Shown piece after piece: positions 50,328 to 60,400 of a DNA stretch of 64,000 nt. The position numbers and the translations under genes were made by a program. The notes under the pieces were generated by a model. The model did no database searches and was not told the origin of the DNA. It saw only the letters and a program-made list of their open reading frames with translations. Every line of letters starts with the position of its first letter. Positions within the stretch are counted from its first letter, which is position 1. Source of the stretch: Parus major (Eukaryota; Chordata; Aves; Passeriformes; Paridae); NCBI RefSeq assembly GCF_001522545.3, contig NC_031768.1, positions 80,571,769 through 80,635,768 of the forward strand. Reading direction: 5' to 3'.

Positions 50328-51019
50328 AAGATTGTTGTCCTTTACCAAGGATTGTTTGGTTTCCTTCTTATGCTTTCTCAGGCCAGAGTGAGAAGCTTGT
50401 GTGACTTAGTTTCACAGGGGCTCTGTTCCCTGCTTGCTTTTTGCATTTAGCATCCACATTCACTTATGCACAACCTGGTATTATTTCCTCATTTTGTAAA
50501 GTTCAAAAATAGCTATTCTTAAACTCTGCCTTTTCACACATACAATTAAAACATGTATTTATATATCACTATAGATTGATTAAGCAGTTAAACAGTGCAT
50601 TGTCTTTGCTGTTCTGTCCTCTTCTTTGGTCACTGAGGATCATGTATCTGTTCTACATGGTTACTGTACTGCTTAGGACATATGTAATAAGATGGAGTAA
50701 AACAACATAAGAACAACAAAAAGATACCATTTGTATTAGAGAGGAAGGGAGAATTTATTGACTGAATTATGTTTATTTCCATCCTCAGCATTCATTTTAA
50801 GAGGTGTAAGTATAAACTATCATCATTATAACTTAAAAAAGCCAAGAAAGAGGTCCAAGAGTCTGATTAAGGCCTTAGTTGCATAACTGCAGAGGTTTTT
50901 GTCCAGCTGACAGTGAAGTCTCTCACTGCTGAATAAGACCGTGAGAGCATACATCAAGGAAGTAAGATGTGACAAAGGCAGCCTAGTGACAGAAGACAGA
51001 GTAAGCAAGGGACTGACAG
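50328..51019. other. Gene-free stretch
   Basis: AT-rich sequence with nothing recognised. Confidence 0.5.
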
Positions 51020-51125
51020 CCAGGATGTATGGATCCTGTTCCCAGCTCCATCACTGTCTGACTATGTGACCATGAACAAGAATCCTCTGCCTGTCCCCCC
51101 ATCTGTAATGTGTGTGAGAAAATAT
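51020..51125 (+). mobile_element. MIR-like SINE remnant
   Basis: The order CCAGCTCCATCACTGTCTGA, CTATGTGACCATGAACAAG and CCCATCTGTAATGTG follows the MIR core consensus (a Ser/Leu-like box, GTGTGACCTTGGGCAAG, CCTCATCTGTAAAATG). It is old and diverged. Confidence 0.5.
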
Positions 51126-51460
51126 GGAGTTAGCACAGCTGCATTAATCCTACTCATATTTTTAAAAAAACTCTGAACTTTACTGCATGGGACAGGCTGC
51201 AGTAATAAGGATTTTTAAGACCAGAGAGGCTTGTTCTCTCCTTGCAGGGACCTGCTATTTTATGGCAGCATGTGATCTGTGGCATTCTCTCTGTAATATT
51301 GGGTCTTATGTCTGTTAGAGGTGAACAGAAGGAATCTGTGGCTGCTGCATCCAAAACAGACTTTTGTGAATCCTTGTGGATTAAACATCAAGTATGTAAT
51401 TGCTTGCACTTGAGGAAGGTTGGCACAAAGATCCTCGTGGCGTCTTCAAATCCCAGCAGG

Positions 51461-52022
51461 ACCACGGCAGTGACTGTCCCCTGTACTGGGCACTGGTGAG
51501 GCGACACCTCAAATCCTGTGTTCAGTTTTGGGTCCCTCACTACAAGAAATACATTGAGGGGCTGGAGCGTGTCCAGAGAAGAGCAGCAGAGCTGGGGAAG
51601 GGTCTGGAGCACAAGTCTGATGAAGGGTGGCTGAGGGAGCTGTGTGTGTTTAGCCTGGAGAAAAGGAGGCTCAGGGGAGACCTTATTGCTCTCTACAGCT
51701 GCCTGAAAGGCGGCTGTGGTAAGGTGGGAGATGGTCTCTTCTACCAAGTAACAAGTGACAGGACTAGAGGAAACAGCCTCAAGTTGCACCAGGGGAGGTT
51801 CAGATTAGAAACTAGGAAAAATTTCTCCACTGAAAGGTGATCAAGCACTGGAATAGGCTTCCCAGTAAGTGGTTCACTCACCATCCGTGAAGGTATTTGA
51901 AAATCATATAGATGTAGTTTGTAGGGACATGGTTGAGTGGTGGACATGGCAGTGTTAGGTTAAAGTTGGAACCTGATGATTTTAGGTCTTTTTGAATCTA
52001 TGTGTCTCAGTGATTCTGTCTG
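51461..52022 (+). mobile_element. CR1 LINE 3' fragment, about 560 bp
   Basis: Clear CR1 sequence: GTGTTCAGTTTTGGGTCCCT, GGGGCTGGAGCGTGTCCAGA, AGCCTGGAGAAAAGGAGGCT, CAAGTAACAAGTGACAGGAC and a decayed 3' end near TGATTCTGTCTGTGA. The open frame of up to 146 codons through it is the remnant reading of the element, not a host gene. Confidence 0.96.
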
Positions 52023-53401
52023 TGAATCAGCTGGCTCCAGACTCTTCTACAGCACTTACAGTTTTTCTAGCCACTGTTGTACAGAGAGATCCCAAGCAAA
52101 ACTCATTACTCCTGTTGTGTTAGGCTTCTCATGTCACAATGAACTTAAATTAACAGTCTAAATAGTATATAGTCTGTGCAAAATCTAATAAACCAGGGGA
52201 CAAATGGCTGCACAATGCCAGGAACTCTCAAGGTATCTGATTTGAAAATCACTACAATGAAAGTTTATAACTGCAGCTCAATTCATTTCGTGAGAGGAAA
52301 GATAATGCCGTAGAAGAATAGACGCTATACAATTCTGCTTTATATGTCAGAGATTCATTCTCTGGTAAGCTTAAAGAGTATTTCATTGGCATTCTCTTAG
52401 ATGCCAAACTGTTAAATGCAAGGCCACAGCACAAAGAGGTTTCTTAAATTACTGGAGGAATAAATTGGGTCTTGTAACACACTTTCAATTGAATTCTGTA
52501 GCAACTCTCAAATCCCCAAGTGTATATGGAATCCCACTTCACAAACCATTGTTTCCCTCTTGCTGCTGAAAAATAGCTTAAAAAAATCCTAAGACCTCAA
52601 TGATGAATATAAGTGTGAATTTCATTGCTTTTATGGCTTTTTTGTAATGTTCTTTCTAGTTTTTTAATAAAGAATTTGACCATCTCTTTTATTCAATTTG
52701 CTTTCAAGAGAGGTTTTCACATTAGACGAAGTACACTCGTGCATCTGACAGCAAGCACTCTGCAGCCAGGAGATAATGAATCTAAATCAGATTCAAGCTT
52801 TATTTTGCAGTGCCAGGTGAATTTTAGAGGCCCAGCATTTGTAATTTATTTCTCACTAAGATGAAAAAGTCAGTTTGACAGCTACTGTCAGCCAACAGGA
52901 GGTAAAAGATGAGATGGCCCCTGCAAGCAGTGGCTGCACAAAAGTAGGGGACAATTTGTGGCTGCAGAGAAAAATTAATTTTTACACTTATAAATATAAT
53001 ATACATCCCTTCTCTGAGAAGCACATAAGCTAGAATTTTAAAATTAAGGAAATAAAATATGTGAAAGAGTCCACAAAGTAACAGTAAAGTCAAAAGCATA
53101 CACATGTGTATATATCTTCTTGTGGCCATATGTGCATGAGCCAAAAATGCTTATAATCCTGTGCACTTGTTAAAATAGCCCTGTCCAATAACCTCAGCAG
53201 CCAACAACGGGACATCACACATGCAGCCATTTCTGCAGCCCATTTAGAAATGAGACACTACAGATACAGCACTTCCCTTACTCCCCAGTTTGCACTTCTT
53301 ATCAATTCATTGTAGAAGGGCTGTGTAGCAATTCCCACCTTTGCCATTCGACCCGATGTGTAGCCCGAGGCAAACGATTCCTCCATTTCCCTGCCTACAT
53401 T
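52023..53401. other. Gene-free stretch
   Basis: AT-rich sequence with no recognised element. Confidence 0.5.
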
Positions 53402-53582
53402 CCCGGGGCTGCATCAGAAGCTGTGTGACCAGCAGGTCAGGGAAGGGATTCTCCCCCTTTACTCCTCTCTCATGAGACCCCACCCAGAGCGCTGCATCCA
53501 GATCTAGGCCCCCAAGATAAGACAGATGTGGACCTGTTGGAGCAAGTCCAGAGCAGGTCATGAAGATCTCAGAGAACTGACG
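53402..53582 (+). mobile_element. CR1 LINE fragment, internal part
   Basis: GGGGCTGCATCAGAAGCTGT, GACCAGCAGGTCAGGGA, CATGAGACCCCACCCAGAG and GGACCTGTTGGAGCAAGTCC match CR1 upstream of its 3' UTR. The copy lacks the usual 3' terminus. Confidence 0.9.
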
Positions 53583-54689
53583 TGGTGGCTGGTGTACCAA
53601 CTGGCTGGTGGGAGGAAGAGAGCTTTGGCAAGCTGGCATAATATTGACTTGGCTTTTATGCAAATTGTTCCTGAGGAGATTGAAATCTCTAGATTTTTCC
53701 AGTTTATAGCTACACAAAAGAAAAAATAAGTAGGAATAGTGGTATATTTCTTCTTGTGTCTTCTATGCAGTTGTAGTCTCCCTCACCTGAGCTCAGTGAT
53801 GCACATACTCCTTTTCTCCACCACCTGGGTCTTCCCTGAAGTGTGTCTCCATCTATGGCCAATTTTTCAGGGAAGGACGGAAAGACAGACAAACCACCTT
53901 ACTTCTAGGAGTCTTTTCCCACCCATAGTTCTAGTAGATATTAAGTTGCCAAAGTCCTCAAGTATGAGGTTTGAATATAATCATTGCCTACCGCAGAGGT
54001 GTAAATATCCTGAACACACTAAAAACAATGCATGAAGCCATGTGCTCTTCAGGGAGAAATCATAAGATTGTGGAATCAAAATGCAACAGTGTATTCTATT
54101 GAGTGCCTAGAGGCAAGGCAAAGAAAAACAACCATATCCATCTAGGTGTCTTTTGCTCCGCAATCTGCTCTTTCTTGCATGGATAGTATCATTTATCCAC
54201 AAATATGTTAAAGCATATTAAAAAACACACCTGCAAGGATCAACACTAATGGAAGGACAAGCTGGGGAGTGTCCCTCTAGCAAAGCAGACGTGAACTTCA
54301 TGAGAGGGATGCAGACACAGAAGTGGTGTTGATCTTAAGATGAAATTGAGATGAAGTTGAACACAAATCTTCCACTGTTTTCAGGGGTAATCAGAGCACT
54401 GCTTTTTCCGAAGAAGTGGCTGTGGTGATGATGTTTTCATCATTTTAAAGGATAAAACAGCTCATTTGTAAAACAAAACCAAACCAAAACCAAACCAAAA
54501 CCAAAACCAAAAAATTCACAAACCAAGCAGGTTATATACATTATATAACTACATACACAGAAAATACATTATATGTACAATATACTGTGTATATGAATTT
54601 CACATAGGGAATTTAAGGATTATATGCGGCTGGAAATGCCAAACCAACCACGGTTGTTCACACTCATGGACCGAAAAGTTCTTTGAAGA
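53583..54689. other. Gene-free stretch upstream of the ME3 island
   Basis: AT-rich sequence with an (AAAACC)n repeat at 54474-54513 and an AT-rich palindromic patch near 54530-54600. No exons were seen. Confidence 0.55.
54474..54513. repeat. (AAAACC)n-type low-complexity repeat
   Basis: Alternating AAAACC and AAACC units over about 40 bases. Confidence 0.92.
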
Positions 54690-55084
54690 TGCTCCGTAAG
54701 TACTAACAACTCCTCCGAGCAGCTTTGCTCCGCTGTCCTGCTCCGCGTCCCGCTGGCGTCCCGTGGCCCTGTCCAGGGTCCGCAGGCGCTGCAGCAGCGC
54801 CCACCCGACGCCCTTTATCGGGGCTGGGGGACACAGTGCGGACGCAGAGGGGGCGAGGGCCGGCGGGCAGCCGCGCTCCCACCGCCGGGTCCCGGGCCGG
54901 CCGTGTCGCTGTCTCCGGCGGGGGCGGGCCCGTCCCGGCTCCCCCTCCCCTGCGCCGCCGGCTGAGCCTTAGCAGGTAACGGAGGAGGGGCGGCCGCCGC
55001 GGGGCTGCGGCGGGATCTGCTTCCTGGGTTTCCTTTCGCTTCGGCGGGTCCGCCGCGCCGGCTACACCTGGGCCGGGCACGCCT

Positions 55085-55104
55085 GGGCCGGGCCGGGCCG
55101 GGCC
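55085..55104 (+). promoter_or_regulatory. Four tandem GGGCC units, G-quadruplex motif
   Basis: Four GGG runs spaced by CC fit the standard G3-N1-7 quadruplex pattern on the ME3 sense strand. They end 28 bases before the ATG, so the motif is likely to be in the 5' UTR of the mRNA. Folding is predicted from pattern only. Confidence 0.6.
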
Positions 55105-55132
55105 CGCCGGGCTCCCTGTGGCAGGAGCAGCG

Positions 55133-55306
55133 ATGGTGCCGGTGTGCGGCGGGGTCTGCGCCCGCCGCCTGCTGCGGGCGGTGGGGCCCGGCCCGGGGCC
55201 GCTCTTGCTCGCCGCCACCCGGGCCCGAAGCAGCCAGACGGGGACCCCCGCTTCGGCCGTCAAGAAGCGAGGCTACGACATCATCAGGAACCCGCACCTC
55301 AACAAG
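55133..55306 (+). CDS. ME3: NADP-dependent malic enzyme, mitochondrial, exon 1 (58 codons, partial)
   Basis: Malic enzyme 3 oxidatively decarboxylates malate to pyruvate with NADP+ in the mitochondrial matrix. Only the first exon is here. Residues 1 to about 42 are rich in Ala, Gly and Arg, with no acidic residue before Asp49, as expected for a mitochondrial presequence. Residues 44-58 read KKRGYDIIRNPHLNK, the conserved start of malic enzymes. The exon ends exactly after that Lys codon with AAG|GTGGGT, phase 0, the position where I expect the next exon to begin with GMAFTLEER. Cytosolic ME1 shares RNPHLNK but lacks an Arg-rich presequence, and ME2 differs at this motif. Together with the PRSS23 neighbour this favours ME3. 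The start at 55133 has G at -3 and +4. An upstream in-frame GTG at 55118 is not a likely start. Confidence 0.88.
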
Positions 55307-55736
55307 GTGGGTGCCTTTGGCGGGGGTGTTGCAGGGGAGTGCGCGGCCTCGGGGAGGGCGGCGGAGGTGGGGAAGGGCCTGGATGGCAGGTGTACCTGTG
55401 GCGGCGTCAGCCGGGACCGGCCCCTGGGAGCGGCTCCGCTCCCACGGGAGTGAAATGCTGGGCAGGGGGAGCGGCCGCGGGTTGACATGAACACAGCTGG
55501 GGATGTGTGATGGATGTCCAGCTGCTGGCTCCGTACTGCAGTCTCCTGTGCAGTCAGGCACATGCCTCCTCCCCTCCGGCCGCTGTTCTGCTGCCGCAGT
55601 GGCACTGAGTGAGCCTGGGTAGGACAGAAGTGCCTTTGCCTGGGAACAGAAGCTGTTTTCCTGAAAACGCAAAATCCTGAAACCTGCACTGGACAAAGCA
55701 TGGCTTCTCTTTAAAGTCAAATGCCAAAACCTGAGA

Positions 55737-55737
55737 T

Positions 55738-55796
<59 letters not shown>

Positions 55797-55865
55797 TAGA
55801 TATATAGATATAGATATCTGTATGTATGTATGTATGTGTGTGTGTGTGTATATGTGTATATAGTT
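55737..55865. repeat. Compound microsatellite (GATA)n-(TATG)n-(TG)n
   Basis: An uninterrupted GATA run of about 13-14 units (55741-55795) is followed by irregular TA/GATA, then TATG and TG repeats. It lies 430 bases inside ME3 intron 1. Confidence 0.97.
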
Positions 55866-57382
55866 TTACACATGTAGTAGTGAAACGGGTCATTCACACC
55901 ATCATGGTAAAGCAAGCATGTGTGGCTGTTCTTGTTTTCAGTCTTTCTTTTATAGCATATCCATAGCTGTCTGTGCTCCCCTACCAAAGCAGCATCTTGC
56001 CAGGCTGAAGTTGTATTTATCCTCAATACTGTGGAAACATTAACAATACAGTTATCATAAGAACTAAAAAATAATGCTTTTGGAGAAAGTTTTCAGCAGT
56101 CTACAAAATGTGTGAAGTGAGATCCCTTAACTTAACTGTACAGTGCTTTTCTATGCCTTTCCATAATTTGAAGGGAAAAAAATAATCTAGGTGCCAATTT
56201 TGGGATCAAATATGTCAGACTCAAGAATGTTGGGATTTACTTTCTTGTGTTAATATTACTAAAAATAACTACAAGTGCATAATTTACCTAAAATGAGCAG
56301 GTGTTAAACATGGTATTGAAATTGATCGATTGACTGGGCTGTGACTATGTGTCATATGATTGGTACACAGTTTTCCAGTCCATGAGCCTCCTATCTCATC
56401 TTCCAGACTGGAGACACTTTGGATGACCACTTTTGCTTTGTGTAGGATGCTGTACATTGAGCTGCATCTTCTGGTACCATTTCAGCATCCACAGAGTTGA
56501 ATCCCAAAGGACCAAGGCATGCCATGACACTGGATATTACTGAATATGCAACAAGTTTGTAGGCAGTCTGGTTTGAATCATGATACAGTGCCTGTCTGTA
56601 TGGCTGAAGAGAAAAGGGACTGCCAACTAGATCATAACAGTCATTTGTTGACGTTAAGAAGTTTTGATGAGTGCTTCATGGTAATTACAAAGAGTCACAT
56701 AGCTAGTGTTTCTAGTTTTATTGCATATATTGATTAGAACTGAAAAACTAATACTTCAACCTTTGTGTAATGCATTAATAACAAACAGTTAAAACAGTTC
56801 AAACAGTTGAATCTGGCTGATGCAAGAGTAGATTTTAATGTCCTGTTTTGTAATTTTCAGAACTGAGGCTTTTCTTAAGTGTTTTCCTTTCTCCAGTGAA
56901 ATAAAGTACTTTTCTTGATGTCTAAGTGGAATTTTTGGCCATGTGGAGAGAAGAGTAGAAAACTGTTCCTGTTGGAGGAAAAATGTACTGTAGTGTGCCA
57001 TGTTTAATTGGCCATGAGAAGTCTCCCAGCTGGTCTCCAGCCTGGGTGTTTGCTGTTTGTCATGTTCCTCAGTCAGTGCAGACCTTACAGTCACAGAGAT
57101 AATCATCTACAGAGCATCCAAGCCAAGACAGAGATGGCTAAGCTCTGAGGTAAGAGATAAGGACTGCCCGTGTATGCACCTAGGTAACCTGTCATTGCTA
57201 AACACTCAAGACCTCTTTCCAGACTTTTCTAAACAGGCTTCTGCTCCTCTGTGGCTCTTAACAATTCATTGTAGCCTGTAAATGACCTGTGTTCAGCTGA
57301 AAAGGTGTGTTTCAGGCAGTTCATGTGTTGCCAGTGTGGAATTGGTGGCCTTTGGTCTGCTGAGCTGCAGTAGTGTAAATCA

Positions 57383-57402
57383 AAATTAGGGATCCCTAAT
57401 TT
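57383..57402. repeat. 20-bp perfect palindrome in ME3 intron 1
   Basis: AAATTAGGGATCCCTAATTT equals its own reverse complement. Confidence 0.95.
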
Positions 57403-60400
57403 AGGTAGGTTTTCAGCTGTTGTGCTCTCCTCACATATCAATTGCTCTTTACCCTTCTGGTAACTAAATGCAGGCATGGGGTTATTGCTGTTTTTCTGCA
57501 GTGGATCTCACTTTAATCTAAATTTTCAACTGATTGCAAGTAGCTCTGCAGGGAATAGTCCTTACATCTCTCCAAGAACCTCTGATAAAAATGTTCAGAA
57601 GTGAGACTTTGGGCAGCAAGTGTTTTGCTGGTTTATTCAATATCCTGGCTCTTTTATAGCTTTTGGATGAAGTTTAAGCTGTCAGTCTGAAGCTGTGAAG
57701 TGTGTGGTATTTATTAAATGAAGAACACTGTCCCTTCAGCAGAATTGCAGACTGATTTACAGTCTGAGGTTATTGATCCAAGTCTTTGCTTGCTTACTAG
57801 GTTGAAGGTGCTTTGAAGAAGAAGCAGGCTCAAAATCCGCTGCTGACAGGTCCTCTGTAGAATCCTAAATATTAGTAAAAGTAAAAGCAGGCTATCCTCT
57901 GAGAAATTCTCCTGGTTTCCAAAGCTGCCTGAGAAGAAGAATATATCCAAAAAATAGTTATGTATTTAATAAATTTGCAGCTATTTCTTCCCTTTGGTCT
58001 TTTTTTACTATGTGCTACATTTCTTTTTACTACTTTTACTGTAGTATTCAGATACTGTTCTTCCTTGTGTTGTGAAGTGTGACAGTCCATGTTTAATCCA
58101 AGGGCAGGATTTGGGAAACATCTGCATTCTAGTGAGAGGTACTTGCAGCTTTAAAAGGCAATAGCAGTTGTTCTTAGTTGACTGAAGAGTCTCAGAAATA
58201 ACAAGAGGGTGAAGAAGAACTTGTCACATGTTTTTATGAAGTGTTCCATGAAGAAGTTCTTTCCTAGACTTCGAATGCCGCAAAATTGGAAAACATAAAA
58301 ACAACCAGCGAGCACCAATAAGAGTATTCTGTGGTGAGCCAATGAAAATGGACTTGCTGAGAAATAAGTCTGTTCTGCTGTGGGGCCTCAGCCTTGTGAA
58401 AAGCTGATTTGATGCTGAGACCCTGGGAGGAAAGATGGGGCTTCCCTTACCCACTGCCTTGTTTATCAAAGCTGTTTTGTGTTTGGTGTGGTCAAGGCCG
58501 TGTCATGATCTCTCTGTCACTGCTGTCAGTTCTTAAGATTTGTGCAATTCTGTTCATCTCAGATGTGCCTTTAATGATTCCCAGTTTTTCCAGGGATTCT
58601 GTCACAAATTCATATGCCTTTTCTGTATTTGAACGACCATGGGCTGAGCTGGCCAATTCCCCGTTTGACCACACACCCTTGCAGGGACTCAAAAATCTTG
58701 TCATATCCAAAATGGACTGCAACTTTGTTCATGGCATCTGACTGGAAGGTTGATGACACTTCTTGCATTTTTCTGCAAGTTCTAATTTCGAGATAAATCA
58801 TGCTTGCTTGGAGATCTGCCATGACAAACAGATCAGCACTGGAGGTCACAGTTTGTTTTTGGAGTGGCAGGATATTGCCCTATTTGAAGGGTTGAGATAA
58901 TCCATTAAACATTCCTGCAAGTGCAGTGCAGAGATCTGACTTTGTGGTCTCTGAGTACATCTGGATAATGCTCTCTACTCTTTTGATGTGCATGCATGTT
59001 CTCCATTGTTTTTCATGGAATGTCATAATGAATTACCAAAAAAAAAACCAACAAAAACCCAACAAAACAAAATTACTAGTCTTGATCTGTAAGAATCAAA
59101 CCTTAAAGAATTGGTGTAGGTTTCTGCAGCATTTTTTGAATGTACTGCTGTATAGATTATTCAATTGCAGAAAGGTTGTTTGTCCTTCAGCTTTGCAGAG
59201 ATTGAAATTGAGCTGACTGAAAGTTCTTTGAATGGTGTCAGTAATTTGCCACTGCAGCTGAGAAACAAATTGTATGATCTTGCACATGGCTGCACTTAGC
59301 AGCTGTGGTGAAACAGGGCTAGAATTAGGTGGATTTGTAAAGTTATTTGATTTAAAAAAAACAATAATGAGCACAAGAACAGTGTGTCTGAAATTAGTTG
59401 GCAAGGTCAAATCGAGGCAGAATTCTGTTTTCAAAGTAGTGAATCTCTCTAAATCCACAAGGTTGAGTTCTTACAACTGGAGGTTTTTTTGCAGCTGGAA
59501 TTTTCAGTTGGCTTGCTTTAGGTCTGGACAGATACATTAACAATGGAGTGATGCATGGGGCTTTAAGTGTGTGCCTTCCAGTGTTTGTTAACTTGCCATC
59601 GATGTTTTGCAAAGCAAGAGTATGAGGTGGGCAGAGTTTAGAGGTTCCCCTCATATTTTTTCAAGAGCCTGTAACTATTTGAGCAAGTTTTGGAGAACAA
59701 ATTTTAGACTGGAGAAGTTAATTTAGGGAGGAAAAAAAAATTCTACTGGGGCTTACTAAATACTCTAAAAAAACACCTGGCTTAGAAAGTCCCCAAATTG
59801 AAAATGATGAAAAGATGGGAGAGTACAGTGGAAGAGTATCCTATTAACATGTGTTATTTACTCTTCTTAAGGCTTGTGGCTGCTTTGGGAGACAGGATGC
59901 TCATGTACATGAACTGACCTGATTGTATGATAGTGTTTCTAGGGCTATCAAACAAGACACGTTCATAGCCAAGCAGCTTTAGACCTTAATTTAATTAAAT
60001 TAAGTTAAAACTATAGATGAGGCATGTTGTTTTATCAAATCAGGTTCTAAATACTCTAGATTTGAAATGTGAGTGAGCTGGAGCACTGTCATTGGGATGA
60101 GCCTTTGATGGTGCCCAGAGCATGTTTGTACTTCATTAGTCAAGGCAAGGTGTGTGTATCCCCCATGACTTCAACTGGAAACAAACTCGAAGGCCATGAG
60201 CTTTGGCCAAATATTTTGACAAATGTGGTGGCATTCTGGAAATAAGATTGCTCAGTTAGATTTGTTTTGGCCATAATCCTGGCGTATGAACTTTTTTTTT
60301 TGTTTGCTTGGTGTTAGTGTCAGTCATATCTTTTTCTGAGTCCAGACTGTCTTTTGGCAAGGACATTTCCTAATGGTTTGATGCCAAAGAACTTGTTGTT

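Larger units (their letters stand above)
54690..55480 (+). promoter_or_regulatory. ME3: CpG island, ME3 promoter and first exon
   Basis: A sharply bounded GC/CpG-rich block is flanked by AT-rich sequence and contains the ME3 start codon near its right part. GC boxes (GGGCGGG-type) occur near 54917-54925, and a GGGGCGG core lies near 54987. No TATA box is evident. The transcription start is somewhere upstream of 55133 and cannot be fixed by eye. Long open frames on the opposite strand here are a by-product of GC richness. Confidence 0.85.

Noticed and set aside
51400..51840. 146-codon plus-strand open frame
   Set aside because: From about 51461 it is CR1 sequence, not a host gene.
55118..55132. 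GTG upstream and in frame with ME3 as an alternative start
   Set aside because: The ATG at 55133 has a strong context, and the family starts with an AUG. A GTG start would need specific evidence.
54703..55263. 186-codon open frame on the minus strand in the ME3 island
   Set aside because: Same GC-driven artefact; Ala/Pro/Arg-rich with no domain.
54815..56026. 403-codon open frame on the minus strand opposite ME3 exon 1
   Set aside because: It runs through the CpG island and the GATA microsatellite, with low-complexity Pro/Arg/Ala and Tyr/Ile/Ser repeats. It resembles no protein family and is a composition artefact.
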